Positions 26,281-36,068 of a stretch of DNA of 64,000 bases are shown piece by piece; within the stretch, counting starts at the first letter, position 1; the number at the start of each line of letters is the position of its first letter. The DNA comes from an uncultured Tenacibaculum sp. (GTDB lineage Bacteria > Bacteroidota > Bacteroidia > Flavobacteriales > Flavobacteriaceae). The translations under genes were made by a program, and so were the position numbers. Location: assembly GCF_947502995.1 (NCBI RefSeq), contig NZ_CANNBW010000011.1:62001-126000 (forward strand), written 5' to 3'. The notes below the pieces were generated by a model. The model did not search any database. It was not told the origin of the DNA and saw only the letters and a list, made by a program, of their open reading frames with translations.

Positions 26281-26808
26281 ATGGATAAAAAATCAATTTC
26301 AAATTTATTAGAAGAGAAGCACCAAGAATTATTTAAATGGATTGAACAACAAGAGGGAAATTACTGGAAAAAAGGGCCAGAAAATAGATGGACAGCCGGG
26401 CAACAAATTCAACATCTTGTAGATTCTATAAAACCATTAAATCTTGCTTTAAGTTTACCCTCGTTTATTTTAAAAGCAAAATTCGGAACAACCAATCGAG
26501 AATTAAGAACTTATGATGAAATTGTAAAAAAATACAATGAAAAGTTAGTTCAATACAAAGACAAAGCTAGAGATTTTAATAGTAAAGTGAGTACACCAGA
26601 CGAAAAGAAACTAATTAAACTGGTAACTACACTAAAAAAACACAATAAAAAATTACAAAGTAAGACTCAAAAATTAAGCGATCATAAACTAGATAATTTA
26701 ATTTTACCTCACCCATTACTAGGAAAAATGCCGCTTCGTGAAATAATTATGTGGACAGCACATCATACTGAACATCATACAAGAGATTTAATTGAAAACT
26801 ACTCTTAA
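26281..26808 (+). CDS. DinB-superfamily protein
   Basis: 175 residues. WKKGPENRWTAGQQIQHLVDSIKPLNLALS and MWTAHHTEHHTRDLIENY give the DinB_2-type metal site (QHLVDS and HHTEHH). DinB-like proteins are metal-dependent four-helix bundles often acting as thiol transferases; the substrate is unknown. A -7-like TATCTTTA lies at 26248-26255. The ffh promoter begins within the 3' end of this gene. Confidence 0.8.
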   Translation: MDKKSISNLLEEKHQELFKWIEQQEGNYWKKGPENRWTAGQQIQHLVDSIKPLNLALSLPSFILKAKFGTTNRELRTYDEIVKKYNEKLVQYKDKARDFNSKVSTPDEKKLIKLVTTLKKHNKKLQSKTQKLSDHKLDNLILPHPLLGKMPLREIIMWTAHHTEHHTRDLIENYS

Positions 26809-26822
26809 AATACCTATATTTG
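26792..26822 (+). promoter_or_regulatory. Flavobacterial promoter of ffh
   Basis: TTG (26792-26794), 20-bp spacer, TATATTTG (26815-26822); a full match to the Bacteroidota -33/-7 layout, 27 bp before the ATG at 26850. Confidence 0.65.
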
Positions 26823-26849
26823 TGCCTCTAAAAAATGTAGCAGACATCG

Positions 26850-28178
26850 ATGTTTAATAATTTAAGTGAAAAATTAGATAAGGCTCTACACTCGCTGAAG
26901 GGTCATGGTAAGATAAATGAAGTTAACGTTGCCGAAACTTTAAAAGAAGTTCGTAGAGCACTTTTAGATGCCGATGTTAACTTTAAAATTGCAAAACAAT
27001 TCACAAACTCGGTTAAGGAAAAAGCCATAGGACAAGACGTATTAACAACGTTAAATCCGGGTCAGTTAATGGTAAAAATCGTAAAAGATGAATTAACTGA
27101 ATTAATGGGTGGAGATACTGTAGGTATCAACCTTGGAGGAAGTCCGACTGTAATTTTAATGTCTGGTTTACAAGGATCGGGTAAAACAACTTTCTCTGGT
27201 AAACTAGCCAATTACTTAAAAAACAAGAAAACTAAACAAGTATTATTAGTAGGTTGTGATGTGTATCGTCCTGCCGCTATTAATCAGTTACAAGTTGTTG
27301 GAGAACAAATCGGTGTTGAAGTTTATGCTGAAGTAGGAAACCAAAATCCTGTTGAAATTTCTCAAAATGCAATTAAGCATGCAAAAGCAAACGGAAAAAA
27401 TGTGGTGATTATTGATACCGCTGGTCGTTTAGCTGTTGATGAGGAAATGATGACAGAGATTTCTAATATTCATAAAGCTGTAAATCCAAATGAAACATTA
27501 TTTGTTGTAGATTCTATGACAGGACAAGATGCAGTAAACACTGCAAAAGCCTTTAATGATGTTTTAAATTTTGACGGAGTTGTATTAACGAAGTTAGATG
27601 GTGATACAAGAGGTGGTGCTGCATTATCTATTAAATCTGTAGTTGATAAACCAATTAAATTTATTGGTACAGGTGAAAAAATGGATGCAATTGATGTATT
27701 CCATCCGAATCGTATGGCAGATCGTATCCTTGGAATGGGAGACGTTGTGTCGTTAGTTGAGCGTGCTCAAGAACAATACGATGAAGCTGAAGCTAGAAAA
27801 TTACAAAAGAAAATTGCTAAAAACCAATTTGGTTTTGACGATTTCTTAAATCAGATTCAGCAAATTAAAAAAATGGGTAGCATGAAAGACTTAGTTGGAA
27901 TGATACCTGGTGCTGGAAAAGCATTAAAAGATGTAGATATTGATGATGATGCATTCAAAGGAATAGAAGCTATAATACGTTCTATGACTCCAGAAGAAAG
28001 AAGTAAACCTTCTGTTATAAACGCAAGTAGAAAAAAGAGAATCGCAAAAGGTTCTGGAACCTCGGTACAGGAAGTAAATCAGCTCATGAAACAATTTGAT
28101 CAGATGAGCAAAATGATGAAAATGATGCAAGGCGGCGGAGGCAAAAGAATGATGCAAATGATGCGAGGAATGAGATAA
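26850..28178 (+). CDS. ffh: Signal recognition particle protein Ffh (SRP54)
   Basis: 442 residues. It binds signal sequences on ribosome-nascent chains and delivers them to FtsY. The N domain spans ~1-90. The GTPase has G1 GLQGSGKTTFSGKLA, DTAGRLAVDEEMM (G3), TKLDGDTRGG (G4), and the M domain spans ~300-442 with the methionine-rich tail MSKMMKMMQGGGGKRMMQMM. Length is normal. folD follows after a terminator. Confidence 0.97.
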   Translation: MFNNLSEKLDKALHSLKGHGKINEVNVAETLKEVRRALLDADVNFKIAKQFTNSVKEKAIGQDVLTTLNPGQLMVKIVKDELTELMGGDTVGINLGGSPTVILMSGLQGSGKTTFSGKLANYLKNKKTKQVLLVGCDVYRPAAINQLQVVGEQIGVEVYAEVGNQNPVEISQNAIKHAKANGKNVVIIDTAGRLAVDEEMMTEISNIHKAVNPNETLFVVDSMTGQDAVNTAKAFNDVLNFDGVVLTKLDGDTRGGAALSIKSVVDKPIKFIGTGEKMDAIDVFHPNRMADRILGMGDVVSLVERAQEQYDEAEARKLQKKIAKNQFGFDDFLNQIQQIKKMGSMKDLVGMIPGAGKALKDVDIDDDAFKGIEAIIRSMTPEERSKPSVINASRKKRIAKGSGTSVQEVNQLMKQFDQMSKMMKMMQGGGGKRMMQMMRGMR

Positions 28179-28188
28179 AAAATTACAG

Positions 28189-28216
28189 AAGAGAAGTGTG
28201 CCCACTTCTCTTTTTT
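28189..28216 (+). terminator. Terminator of ffh
   Basis: AAGAGAAGTG and CACTTCTCTT make a perfect 10-bp stem with a TGCC loop, then a T-run. Confidence 0.8.
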
Positions 28217-28252
28217 ATTTACGTAACATAAACAACACACTAACAACAAGAA

Positions 28253-29131
28253 ATGATTTTATTAGACGGAAAAAAGACTTCTGCAGACATTAAAGAAGAA
28301 ATTGCTTTAGAAGTTGGAGAGTTAAAGAGAAATGAGAAAAAAGCACCACATTTAGCTGCAATTATTGTCGGTAACGACGGAGCAAGCTTAACGTATGTAA
28401 ATGCTAAAGTAAAAGCATGTGAGCGTGTAGGTTTCGAATCAACTTTAATTCAATTGCCAGAAGAAACTACTGAAGCTGAATTGTTAAATGAAATTGAAAT
28501 CTTAAATGTCGATAATGATATTGATGGATTTATCGTACAGTTACCTTTACCTAAACATATCGACGAACAAAAGGTATTATTAGCTGTAGATCCTGCTAAA
28601 GATGTAGACGGTTTTCACCCTGAAAATGTTGGTAGAATGGCTTTAAATTTACCAACTTTTATTTCTGCAACTCCATTCGGAATTTTAGAATTACTAGACC
28701 GTTATGAAGTTGAAACTTCAGGAAAAAATGTAGTCGTTATTGGACGTAGTCATATCGTTGGAAGTCCGATGAGTATTTTACTTTCTCAAAAAAGAAAAGT
28801 AGGAAATGCTACAGTTACTTTAACACACAGTAGAACTCAAAATTTAGAAGCAATTACAAAAGAAGCAGATATTATTGTTGCTGCTATTGGTATTCCTGAA
28901 TTTTTAAAAGGTGATATGGTAAAAGAAGGTGTTGTTGTAATTGACGTTGGAATCACTAGAGTTGCTGATGCTTCTAAAAAGAGTGGATTTAGATTAGTTG
29001 GAGATGTTGCTTTTGATGAAGTAGCAGAAAAATCTTCGTTCATTACTCCTGTTCCTGGAGGTGTTGGACCAATGACTATAGCAATGTTATTAAAGAATAC
29101 ACTTATCGCTAATAAACGTAGAAATAGTTAA
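28253..29131 (+). CDS. folD: Bifunctional methylenetetrahydrofolate dehydrogenase/cyclohydrolase
   Basis: 292 residues. It interconverts 5,10-methylene- and 10-formyl-tetrahydrofolate. The active-site region is [23 protein letters not shown] (YxxxK). Signatures are [26 protein letters not shown] and the NADP fold [32 protein letters not shown] is the C-terminal signature. Length is normal. It ends at a bidirectional terminator shared with the convergent amidohydrolase gene. Confidence 0.97.
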   Translation: MILLDGKKTSADIKEEIALEVGELKRNEKKAPHLAAIIVGNDGASLTYVNAKVKACERVGFESTLIQLPEETTEAELLNEIEILNVDNDIDGFIVQLPLPKHIDEQKVLLAVDPAKDVDGFHPENVGRMALNLPTFISATPFGILELLDRYEVETSGKNVVVIGRSHIVGSPMSILLSQKRKVGNATVTLTHSRTQNLEAITKEADIIVAAIGIPEFLKGDMVKEGVVVIDVGITRVADASKKSGFRLVGDVAFDEVAEKSSFITPVPGGVGPMTIAMLLKNTLIANKRRNS

Positions 29132-29153
29132 TACTATATACATTATATAAAAT

Positions 29154-29182
29154 AAAAAAGGAAGCAAATTGCTTCCTTTTTT
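29154..29182. terminator. Bidirectional terminator between folD and the amidohydrolase gene
   Basis: GGAAGC and GCTTCC stem with A-tract and T-tract on either side, between convergent stops at 29131 and 29186. Confidence 0.75.
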
Positions 29183-29185
29183 ATT

Positions 29186-32100
29186 TTACTTTTTAATTCC
29201 CGGTAATCCTTTCGGTTTTTTTGTTTGCCAATAGAATGTTTCAGCTTTTTTCTCTTTAGGCCAAACCTCATCTAATGTATCTCCTTTATAAACTTTACCA
29301 TTTTTAATTACATGAGTAATTGTATTAGTATTACGTATATTTTCTAATGGATTTTTATCTAAAATTAAAATATCTGCTAGTTTCCCTTTCTCTATACTTC
29401 CTAAATCTCCATCTAAACCAATAGCTCTTGCTCCTAAAATCGTTGCTACTTTTAAAGCATCAAGATTTTTCATTCCTCCACTAGCAACAGACCAAAGCTC
29501 CCAATGATATCCTAAACCTTGTAATTGTCCGTGACTTCCAATCCCTCCAACACCATCAGATTCTATTAAATCTTTCATAAACTCAGCATGCTTTTTAAAC
29601 ACATGCTCTTCATCCATAAACCAACCTGGTCTTCTTCTAGATTTCTGAGCCAATTCTTCGTAAGGTGTGAAATATTGGATTTTTTTATCTCCCCAAACGT
29701 TTTCTCTCGAATAATAATAATTTTCAGCCCAAGGACCTCCATAAGAAACTAATAGTGTTGGTGTTACTGCCATTTTAGATTCAGCTACAGTTTTAGTAAC
29801 ATCTTTATATATCGGATAAATTGGGAATGAATGTTCATGACCTGGGTAACCATCTAAAAGTTGAGTCATGTTTAATTTAAAATCTAATCCACCTTCAGTA
29901 GTAGGCATTAATTTTAACTCCTTTGCAGCCATAATAATCCATTGGCGTTGCTGGCGATTTCCTACTAAATACATTTTAATACTCTTTGTATTATAATATT
30001 CACTGTATTGCTTTAGTACATCTTTAGCATGATCTAAACTTTTAATTTGATATTGCCAAAAACCTACACCTGGCCCAGTACTATAAACTCTCGGACCATG
30101 AAGCATACCCGAATTTACCATATCCGCATATGTTAATACATCTGTAGTACCAGTTTGAGGATCTCTAGTTGTAGTAACTCCATAAGCTAAATTTGCAGAA
30201 TATAACCAAACCTGATTTTTATGTAATCCCCAATATGGCCACATATGTGCATGTGTATCTACAAAACCAGGAACAATTGTTTTCCCTGTTATATCTATTA
30301 TTTTAGCTTTTCTTGGCACATTTATAGTTCCAGACTTACCAACAGCTTTAATTCTATTATTCTCTATTAATACATCACCATTTTCTATAACTTCCTCACC
30401 ATTCATAGTAATGATTCTTCCTCCTTTTAATAATAATGTTCCTTGAGGAATATCTTGTATATATTTTACCTTAATTTTAAACTCTTGTGCTTTAAACTTA
30501 GGTGTTTTTTTCTTCTTAGCTTTTTTGTTTTTACTATCTTTCTTATCGCCTTTCTTTTTCTTTTTGAGCTCCATTTCTTTTTTCTTGGCAGTAACAAGAC
30601 TATCTTTAAACTTCTTACCTGCATTTAAATCGTATTTGAAATGACTGGCTCCTAAAGACCAATGTACTTTTTTACTATCTGAAGACCAAGCAGGAAATTC
30701 TCCTCCTAAAATAGTTAATTTCATTGCTGGGAAAGATGCACTTTGTGGTCTTGCTAATGAAATTGAAGGTGTTTTTCCAAAACGAGGAATAACAACAGTA
30801 TAAATGTTATTATTAATTTGTGCTAATGCTGATTTTCCATCTGGAGAAATTTGAATTTCTGAAGGTTTAGATGCCTTACTACTTTCTCTCCATCCTTCTT
30901 CATTACTTGGCATTGCTGTATGTGGATGATCATCATTTGCATGATTATGTCCCTTTCCGAAAACATCACCAGAACCGTAAGTTGTAATTCCTGATAATTT
31001 TAAATGCTGTTTTTCATCTGTTCCATCCCAACGAATTGAAATTAGTCCTTTCGTGAAATGATTTAAATAAATACGATTATCTATTTTAGTAAAATGAGGT
31101 TTTCCTCTTCCTTTTGTTTTATCTATGATAGTAATAGCTCCACCAGCTGAAGGAATCCAAGCTAAATCCTCTTGTACTCTACTTGTAAAAGGACTCACTG
31201 CATCATCATAAACTTGTGCAGCTCCTTTAATAAATACAATTCTATCCGAAGAATACGACCAACTAGGTTCTGTGTAAACACCAACTTCTTTTGTTAACTG
31301 AACTGGTTTTGCTCTACCTGTACTATTTATTTTATATAAATGACCTCCACCTTGTTTCCAAGTTGTAAAAACAATGCTTTTTCCGTCAGGAGACCAAGCT
31401 GGATGCGCTTCAGTAAAATCATTTTTAGTTAATCTTCTAGGCTTACCGTTAGGCAAATCCATAACATATAATCTATTTAAAGCCGTAAATGCAAGTTTGG
31501 TTCCATCTGGTGAAGGTTTTGCGTCTCTAATTTGAGTTACAAAAGCTTCTTTTGTATCTTCTATAGGGTATTTAAATTCTAATCTTGGTCCCATATCTAG
31601 GTTTACATCTACTGAGAAAGGGATTTCTTTTGCTGATCCTCCTGAAACAGGAATTGAATAAATTTTTCCTCCGTAAGAAGTTATTAAATTTTTACTATCT
31701 GGAGTAAAAGACATAGCTGGTAATACTCCTAAAGGAGCAATTGACTCTTGTTCATCTCTTTGGACTGGATAAGCTAACCATCTTTCTTCTCCTGATTTTA
31801 AATTACGTAAAATTAAACCTGTTTCATCTTCAAATCGAGTTCCGTAAACCATCCAATTTCCATCATTTGATAATGTAGGAGTGAAAGCTGATCCATATCT
31901 TGAGGTAATAACAGATCTATCACCATCTTCCATATCATAAGTTCCTATTTGATATTGAGGCAAACTTGCGTTATAATTCCATGAGCCAAAACGTTGTGAA
32001 AAGTATAATAATTTTCCGTCTGGACTAAAAGCAGGATCAATTGCTTTTATTGATTTAGGCTTCCCAAACAATTGTGATCCTGAACCACTATCCTTATGAT

Positions 32101-32608
32101 AAATGTGCAACTTTATATTTCTTCTTCCTTTTCCTCCAACTATATAATCTCCATCTGGAGTCCATTCTGCTGAAAAGAAATTATGTTTACTTTCTTTAGT
32201 AATTTGTTTATCCTTCTTGGTTTTTAAATCAAGTGTCCATATATTATCAGAACCACTTTTATCAGAAATAAACACTAATGATTTTCCGTCTGGACTATAT
32301 TTAGGGTGCACATCATAAGCTAATCCCTTAGTAATTTGAGTTGCTTTTCCTCCAGTAATTGGAATTGTGTAAATGTCTCCCATTAAATCGAAAACAATCG
32401 TTTTACCATCTGGACTAACATCTAAAGAAATCCAAGTTCCTTTATCTGTAGTAAATGAAATTGTTCTCTTAGGCTCAAGCGGGAGTGTTTTTGTAGCCTT
32501 TTTCTTAATAGAATCTTTCTTCTTTTTTGTTTCTTGAGCAAAAATACTATGTATACTCGTAAACAAAAATAAGAGTACGAATACTCTTATTTTACTTTTA
32601 ATTATCAT
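29186..32608 (-). CDS. Exported amidohydrolase with N-terminal TolB-like propeller
   Basis: 1140 residues. A signal peptide (VFVLLFLFTSIHSIFAQ) is followed by a Lys-rich linker and many PD40/WD40-like TolB repeats (~50-640; SPDGKSLVFISDKSGSDNIW, SPDGKLLYFSQRFG, SPDGKSIVFTTW). A very basic segment (~675-700: ELKKKKKGDKKDSKNKKAKK) leads to a metal-dependent amidohydrolase domain (~720-1110) with VDTHAHMWPYWG, the His of GHEHSFP and SHGQLQGLG. The fusion is common in Bacteroidota and is usually annotated as an amidohydrolase or dipeptidase. Substrate unknown. It is not obviously part of the NAD island. Confidence 0.88.
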   Translation of the reverse strand: MIIKSKIRVFVLLFLFTSIHSIFAQETKKKKDSIKKKATKTLPLEPKRTISFTTDKGTWISLDVSPDGKTIVFDLMGDIYTIPITGGKATQITKGLAYDVHPKYSPDGKSLVFISDKSGSDNIWTLDLKTKKDKQITKESKHNFFSAEWTPDGDYIVGGKGRRNIKLHIYHKDSGSGSQLFGKPKSIKAIDPAFSPDGKLLYFSQRFGSWNYNASLPQYQIGTYDMEDGDRSVITSRYGSAFTPTLSNDGNWMVYGTRFEDETGLILRNLKSGEERWLAYPVQRDEQESIAPLGVLPAMSFTPDSKNLITSYGGKIYSIPVSGGSAKEIPFSVDVNLDMGPRLEFKYPIEDTKEAFVTQIRDAKPSPDGTKLAFTALNRLYVMDLPNGKPRRLTKNDFTEAHPAWSPDGKSIVFTTWKQGGGHLYKINSTGRAKPVQLTKEVGVYTEPSWSYSSDRIVFIKGAAQVYDDAVSPFTSRVQEDLAWIPSAGGAITIIDKTKGRGKPHFTKIDNRIYLNHFTKGLISIRWDGTDEKQHLKLSGITTYGSGDVFGKGHNHANDDHPHTAMPSNEEGWRESSKASKPSEIQISPDGKSALAQINNNIYTVVIPRFGKTPSISLARPQSASFPAMKLTILGGEFPAWSSDSKKVHWSLGASHFKYDLNAGKKFKDSLVTAKKKEMELKKKKKGDKKDSKNKKAKKKKTPKFKAQEFKIKVKYIQDIPQGTLLLKGGRIITMNGEEVIENGDVLIENNRIKAVGKSGTINVPRKAKIIDITGKTIVPGFVDTHAHMWPYWGLHKNQVWLYSANLAYGVTTTRDPQTGTTDVLTYADMVNSGMLHGPRVYSTGPGVGFWQYQIKSLDHAKDVLKQYSEYYNTKSIKMYLVGNRQQRQWIIMAAKELKLMPTTEGGLDFKLNMTQLLDGYPGHEHSFPIYPIYKDVTKTVAESKMAVTPTLLVSYGGPWAENYYYSRENVWGDKKIQYFTPYEELAQKSRRRPGWFMDEEHVFKKHAEFMKDLIESDGVGGIGSHGQLQGLGYHWELWSVASGGMKNLDALKVATILGARAIGLDGDLGSIEKGKLADILILDKNPLENIRNTNTITHVIKNGKVYKGDTLDEVWPKEKKAETFYWQTKKPKGLPGIKK

Positions 32609-32687
32609 ATTTATCTGGTTAATATTCTAACCAAAGATATTGATTTTTCAGTTTATTATAAACACCTAAAACTTTAATTAACAAGGT

Positions 32688-34136
32688 TTATAATAATCGT
32701 TTTCTAATTTCAGCTAAACTATCATCAATTAATAATTTTCCATCTCTATATACTTCTCTTAGTTCACCTTTTTGTTCTTCTTCCCAAGAAACTTGATCAA
32801 CTAATTTATATGCATCATTTTCTTTTTCAATTTTAATTAATCCTTTCGCTGATTTTTTAGTTCCGTCATCTGTAATTGGATCTTTAAAAATCTCTCTTCC
32901 TTCTCCGTCTACTTCTCCGTACGTTGCTTTCATAGCAAACCCGAAAGTATCTCTTGTATTATATTGATATGTAAAAGAACCGATTCCTAAAACAACATTA
33001 GTAGATGCAAATCCTTTTTGTTTTAATCGCTCACAAATTTGAGTTGCTCTAGCTAAAGTGATACTATCACCATAAATAGCTCCGATGTGCGCATCTAATT
33101 CTTTATATCCTTTTTCATTTGTAACTCCATCAAAAATATCCCAGAGTAATTCTACTACTCCTTTTTGTTCGACTTCTGAAGTAGCGTTTGGATTTCCACA
33201 AATAATATCAACTGGATCTCCACTATCTGGACGAATGACTACTTTTCCATCTCTAGCCAAAACCTCTTCTTTTAAGTTCGGAAGATATTCTGTTAATACT
33301 TTCCATAAATCCCAAGTATCAGAAACGATAGAAACAATTCCTTTAGGATATACTTCTGTAATTAATCTTTTAAAAGTTTCTTCTTCTCCACTATTTGTTC
33401 CCATACACATTACAGAGTGTTCGGTTGCTGCGACAGATCCTCCGATTAATTCTGTATCAGAATTTGCATTATAGTATTCTTCTAAAAAATCTACTGATGG
33501 AATTGTATCGGTTCCTGTAAAGCTTAGTAAGTGACCAGATGCAGATAAAACAGCAGCTTCTAATCCTGCCATACCACGCATAGAAAAATCATGACCTTGC
33601 CAGTCTACAAATTCAGGAATTGAAGAAGTTTCTAAAGCATATTTATCTAAAATCTTTCTGTATTGCTTCGCTATTGTTGCTGAATTACAAGGCATCCAAA
33701 TTGTTGTAGATAATAAAGTTTCGAAATAATTTGTTAACCAAAAGAACTCAGGTAATGTATTATACATGGTAAACATTGGCACACGAATCGGTACTGAAAC
33801 TCCTTCTGGTAAAGCTTTAATTACCATTGGTAAAAATCCTAAATCGTGTAATGCTTCAATATGCGCTATCCCCACTTGATTTTCGCCTAAATAATTATTG
33901 ATTCTTCTCGCATATCTTTTTGAAATCTCTTCCTTTGGTTGCTGAAAGAAATTCTTTGAAAAATCTTCAATTATATATTTTTTAATGAAGTATTGTAATC
34001 CAAAAAACACAACTTCATTTACACCTTCAATTCTACTTTTCCTTGGTGTCCAGTTAGAATATACTAAAGTAGTATTATCAGGATATTGTCTTCTGTGATC
34101 TACTTTGTATCCGTCTGTATATAATAAGGGATTCAT
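32688..34136 (-). CDS. nadV: Nicotinamide phosphoribosyltransferase (NAMPT/NadV)
   Basis: 482 residues, the usual NAMPT length. It condenses nicotinamide and PRPP to NMN. LLYTDGYKVDHRRQYPDNTTLVYSNWTPRKSR is the family N-terminus. The catalytic His lies in GGSVAATEHSVMCMG. SIVSDTWDLWKVL and VVIRPDSGDPVDII carry the conserved Arg and Asp of the ribose-phosphate site, and FKDPITDDGTKKSAKG closes the core. It is the last gene of a four-gene operon whose upstream neighbour overlaps it by 4 bp and whose promoter is bracketed by two NrtR-type operators. An ADP-ribosyl-transferring variant (Namat-like) cannot be excluded from sequence. Confidence 0.93.
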   Translation of the reverse strand: MNPLLYTDGYKVDHRRQYPDNTTLVYSNWTPRKSRIEGVNEVVFFGLQYFIKKYIIEDFSKNFFQQPKEEISKRYARRINNYLGENQVGIAHIEALHDLGFLPMVIKALPEGVSVPIRVPMFTMYNTLPEFFWLTNYFETLLSTTIWMPCNSATIAKQYRKILDKYALETSSIPEFVDWQGHDFSMRGMAGLEAAVLSASGHLLSFTGTDTIPSVDFLEEYYNANSDTELIGGSVAATEHSVMCMGTNSGEEETFKRLITEVYPKGIVSIVSDTWDLWKVLTEYLPNLKEEVLARDGKVVIRPDSGDPVDIICGNPNATSEVEQKGVVELLWDIFDGVTNEKGYKELDAHIGAIYGDSITLARATQICERLKQKGFASTNVVLGIGSFTYQYNTRDTFGFAMKATYGEVDGEGREIFKDPITDDGTKKSAKGLIKIEKENDAYKLVDQVSWEEEQKGELREVYRDGKLLIDDSLAEIRKRLL

Positions 34137-35206
34137 ATGTTTATTTTTTTAATTGCTGTTGATTCTGCACCGTAAGAGCCATAAAATTCATCAAAATGTT
34201 CTTTTAATAACTCCCAATTTAATTCTGGTTGATATTGATCTAAACACGTCATTACTAAAGTTGATTTCTTTGATTTATTATAAATCTGATCGATATTTTT
34301 CGCATGTAATAATAACGGTATGTTTAGTTTAGCTGTTCGTAAATGTTTCTGAAATTCGTTGTAAACACAGGTTTCTTCTTCAGTATTTACCAATTTTAAT
34401 TCTTCTTCATTTAGCATCCAACCATTTCCATGTCGTGTCGCATAAGATCTTGTGATATAATAGGTTTCTATATTTTCAATGTTTAACTTTTCACAAATCT
34501 CAATGGCATTTTTTGCTGTTGTATTTGCATAAGTGACATTAGGAAACGTACCATGATTCATATCTAACAATACTCCTTGACTACCTTCGAAAATAATGGT
34601 TTCATATGTATTTAAAAAAGAATAGTCTTTAATTTTTATATCTAAATCGGAAACACAATCTAAAAAATATGTTACTTCAGCACTTAATTCTGGAATATCA
34701 AATAATCCATAATAGTTTGCAATACTGTTTAGTTTTTCTAAAAGCATAGATTTAGGACCTACCAAATCGATTGCATACAATTTATACGGACCTTCATTTC
34801 TCTTCATCGTTGCTCCTATTCCTTTACCACAACTTCCGTGAGCTAAATTTTTACTGTTTTTCCTATTCGACCAAACATCGAAAGGAGTCGTTACTTTTGC
34901 CAATGGATGAACTGACAAAGTAACGTTGCCTTTCTTCTTTTTTAATTCTTGTAATTCTGTATGCAAAAAAGTAGGATGAATAGTACAGTGTTCGCTAAAA
35001 TACGAAGGTAATCCGCGTAATGCTCCACTACAAAAGCTAGAGTGTACGTGTTTTCTATCTCCTATTTTAACCGTGTGTGCTGCTTGTTGTCCGCCCGAAA
35101 AACGGACTACTATAGCTTCTGGATTTTTAGTACACAAAAAATCTGTTGTAATACCTTTTCCTTCGTCACCAAAACCTAATCCTATAACTATTTTTGCTTT
35201 TTTCAT
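34133..35206 (-). CDS. Short adenylosuccinate synthetase-like protein
   Basis: 357 residues, about 70 shorter than housekeeping PurA. The P-loop GLGFGDEGKG keeps the catalytic Asp. The IMP-loop RYxGGxNAGHT reads RFSGGQQAAHTV (Asn to Gln, His kept). GIGPAYEDK reads GKGIGATMKR. FEGSQGVLLDMNHGTFPNVT and SYATRHGNGW are recognisable. The C-terminal base-recognition part is abbreviated (NEFQKHLRTAKLNIPLL), closer in layout to the short phage-type PurA/PurZ lineages than to PurA, although PurZ normally replaces the P-loop Asp. The substrate may therefore differ from IMP plus Asp. It lies between the VWA gene (2 bp) and nadV (4-bp overlap). Confidence 0.75.
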   Translation of the reverse strand: MKKAKIVIGLGFGDEGKGITTDFLCTKNPEAIVVRFSGGQQAAHTVKIGDRKHVHSSFCSGALRGLPSYFSEHCTIHPTFLHTELQELKKKKGNVTLSVHPLAKVTTPFDVWSNRKNSKNLAHGSCGKGIGATMKRNEGPYKLYAIDLVGPKSMLLEKLNSIANYYGLFDIPELSAEVTYFLDCVSDLDIKIKDYSFLNTYETIIFEGSQGVLLDMNHGTFPNVTYANTTAKNAIEICEKLNIENIETYYITRSYATRHGNGWMLNEEELKLVNTEEETCVYNEFQKHLRTAKLNIPLLLHAKNIDQIYNKSKKSTLVMTCLDQYQPELNWELLKEHFDEFYGSYGAESTAIKKINI

Positions 35207-35208
35207 CT

Positions 35209-36066
35209 TTATAACATTTCTATATCATCAAAATTTACTCCTGAAATATCTGTTTTTCCACTTGCTGTTGGATAATTTTCACATACTACTTTTGTAATAA
35301 CTTCAGGAATTGTTCTATAATCACTTACAGAAATACAATTGTCTCCTAATAATTGTTTCCAGCCTTTTTCTGCTTGAATAGCTCTTCCGGAATGATTTAC
35401 ACTAATATGAAAAACATCATATTTCTTTTGAACTTCTTGAAACAATTCCATTTCTGAAAATGTTTGCTGACCGCTTCCCATAATTTCTTGTATTGCTGAA
35501 GCTGGTAAATGTTTCAAATTAGGTTCGTCTCCAATCGTAAATAAAATTCCTTTTTGATTTCTCTTTTCAAAAGCATCTGTTCTTGTATGAAAAGCAGCGA
35601 AATACCATGATAATAAATAACTTTCACCTGCATTTCCACCTCCACCAGATTCGATATAAGTTCTCGTTAACCACATATCTAATTCTTCATCTCCAGATTC
35701 AAACTGACCAACTTGTAATGGATAACTATCACATTCATGATCTCCAATTCCTAAGAATAATAAAGCGACATCTTCTGCTCCATTTTGAATAATTCCTCCC
35801 ATTAACTTAGGTAAACCTTCTTTAATTAAATCATGTGGAATATGTCCCATACTTCCAGTAACATCTAACGCTAAGATTACTGGAAATGAATTTGGGTGTA
35901 CTTCTGAATCTCTTGCTTCTCTGAAATCTACTCCATTCGGATTCATTGAATTGTGTGCACGTCTTTCTCTATTTTGCTTAAAGATTTCATTTATTGATTT
36001 ACTTGCGTAACCTTCCTTTTGTGCTTTTAAAGCTCTTTTACTTAAATTGTATCTAGTTCCTCCCAT
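35209..36066 (-). CDS. VWA-domain protein in the NAMPT operon
   Basis: 285 residues. A von Willebrand A domain spans ~60-260 with a MIDAS motif VILALDVTGSMGHIPHDL and later GILFTIGDEPNLK. The N-terminus (GGTRYNLSKRALKAQKEGYASKSINEIFKQN) is basic and uncharacterised. There is no signal peptide or membrane helix, so the protein is cytoplasmic. GIGDHECDSYPLQVGQFESGDEELDMWL and ESGGGGNAGESYLLSWYFAA are distinctive. It lies 2 bp from both neighbours. A role as metal-dependent scaffold for the NAD operon is inference only. Confidence 0.75.
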   Translation of the reverse strand: MGGTRYNLSKRALKAQKEGYASKSINEIFKQNRERRAHNSMNPNGVDFREARDSEVHPNSFPVILALDVTGSMGHIPHDLIKEGLPKLMGGIIQNGAEDVALLFLGIGDHECDSYPLQVGQFESGDEELDMWLTRTYIESGGGGNAGESYLLSWYFAAFHTRTDAFEKRNQKGILFTIGDEPNLKHLPASAIQEIMGSGQQTFSEMELFQEVQKKYDVFHISVNHSGRAIQAEKGWKQLLGDNCISVSDYRTIPEVITKVVCENYPTASGKTDISGVNFDDIEML

Positions 36067-36068
36067 AA

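Noticed and set aside
27924..28205. His/Phe-rich antisense ORF at the end of ffh
   Set aside because: It is the complement of the Met-rich Ffh tail; the composition explains it.
30443..30628. Phe/Leu-rich plus-strand ORF in the amidohydrolase gene
   Set aside because: Complement of the poly-lysine linker; not a membrane protein gene.
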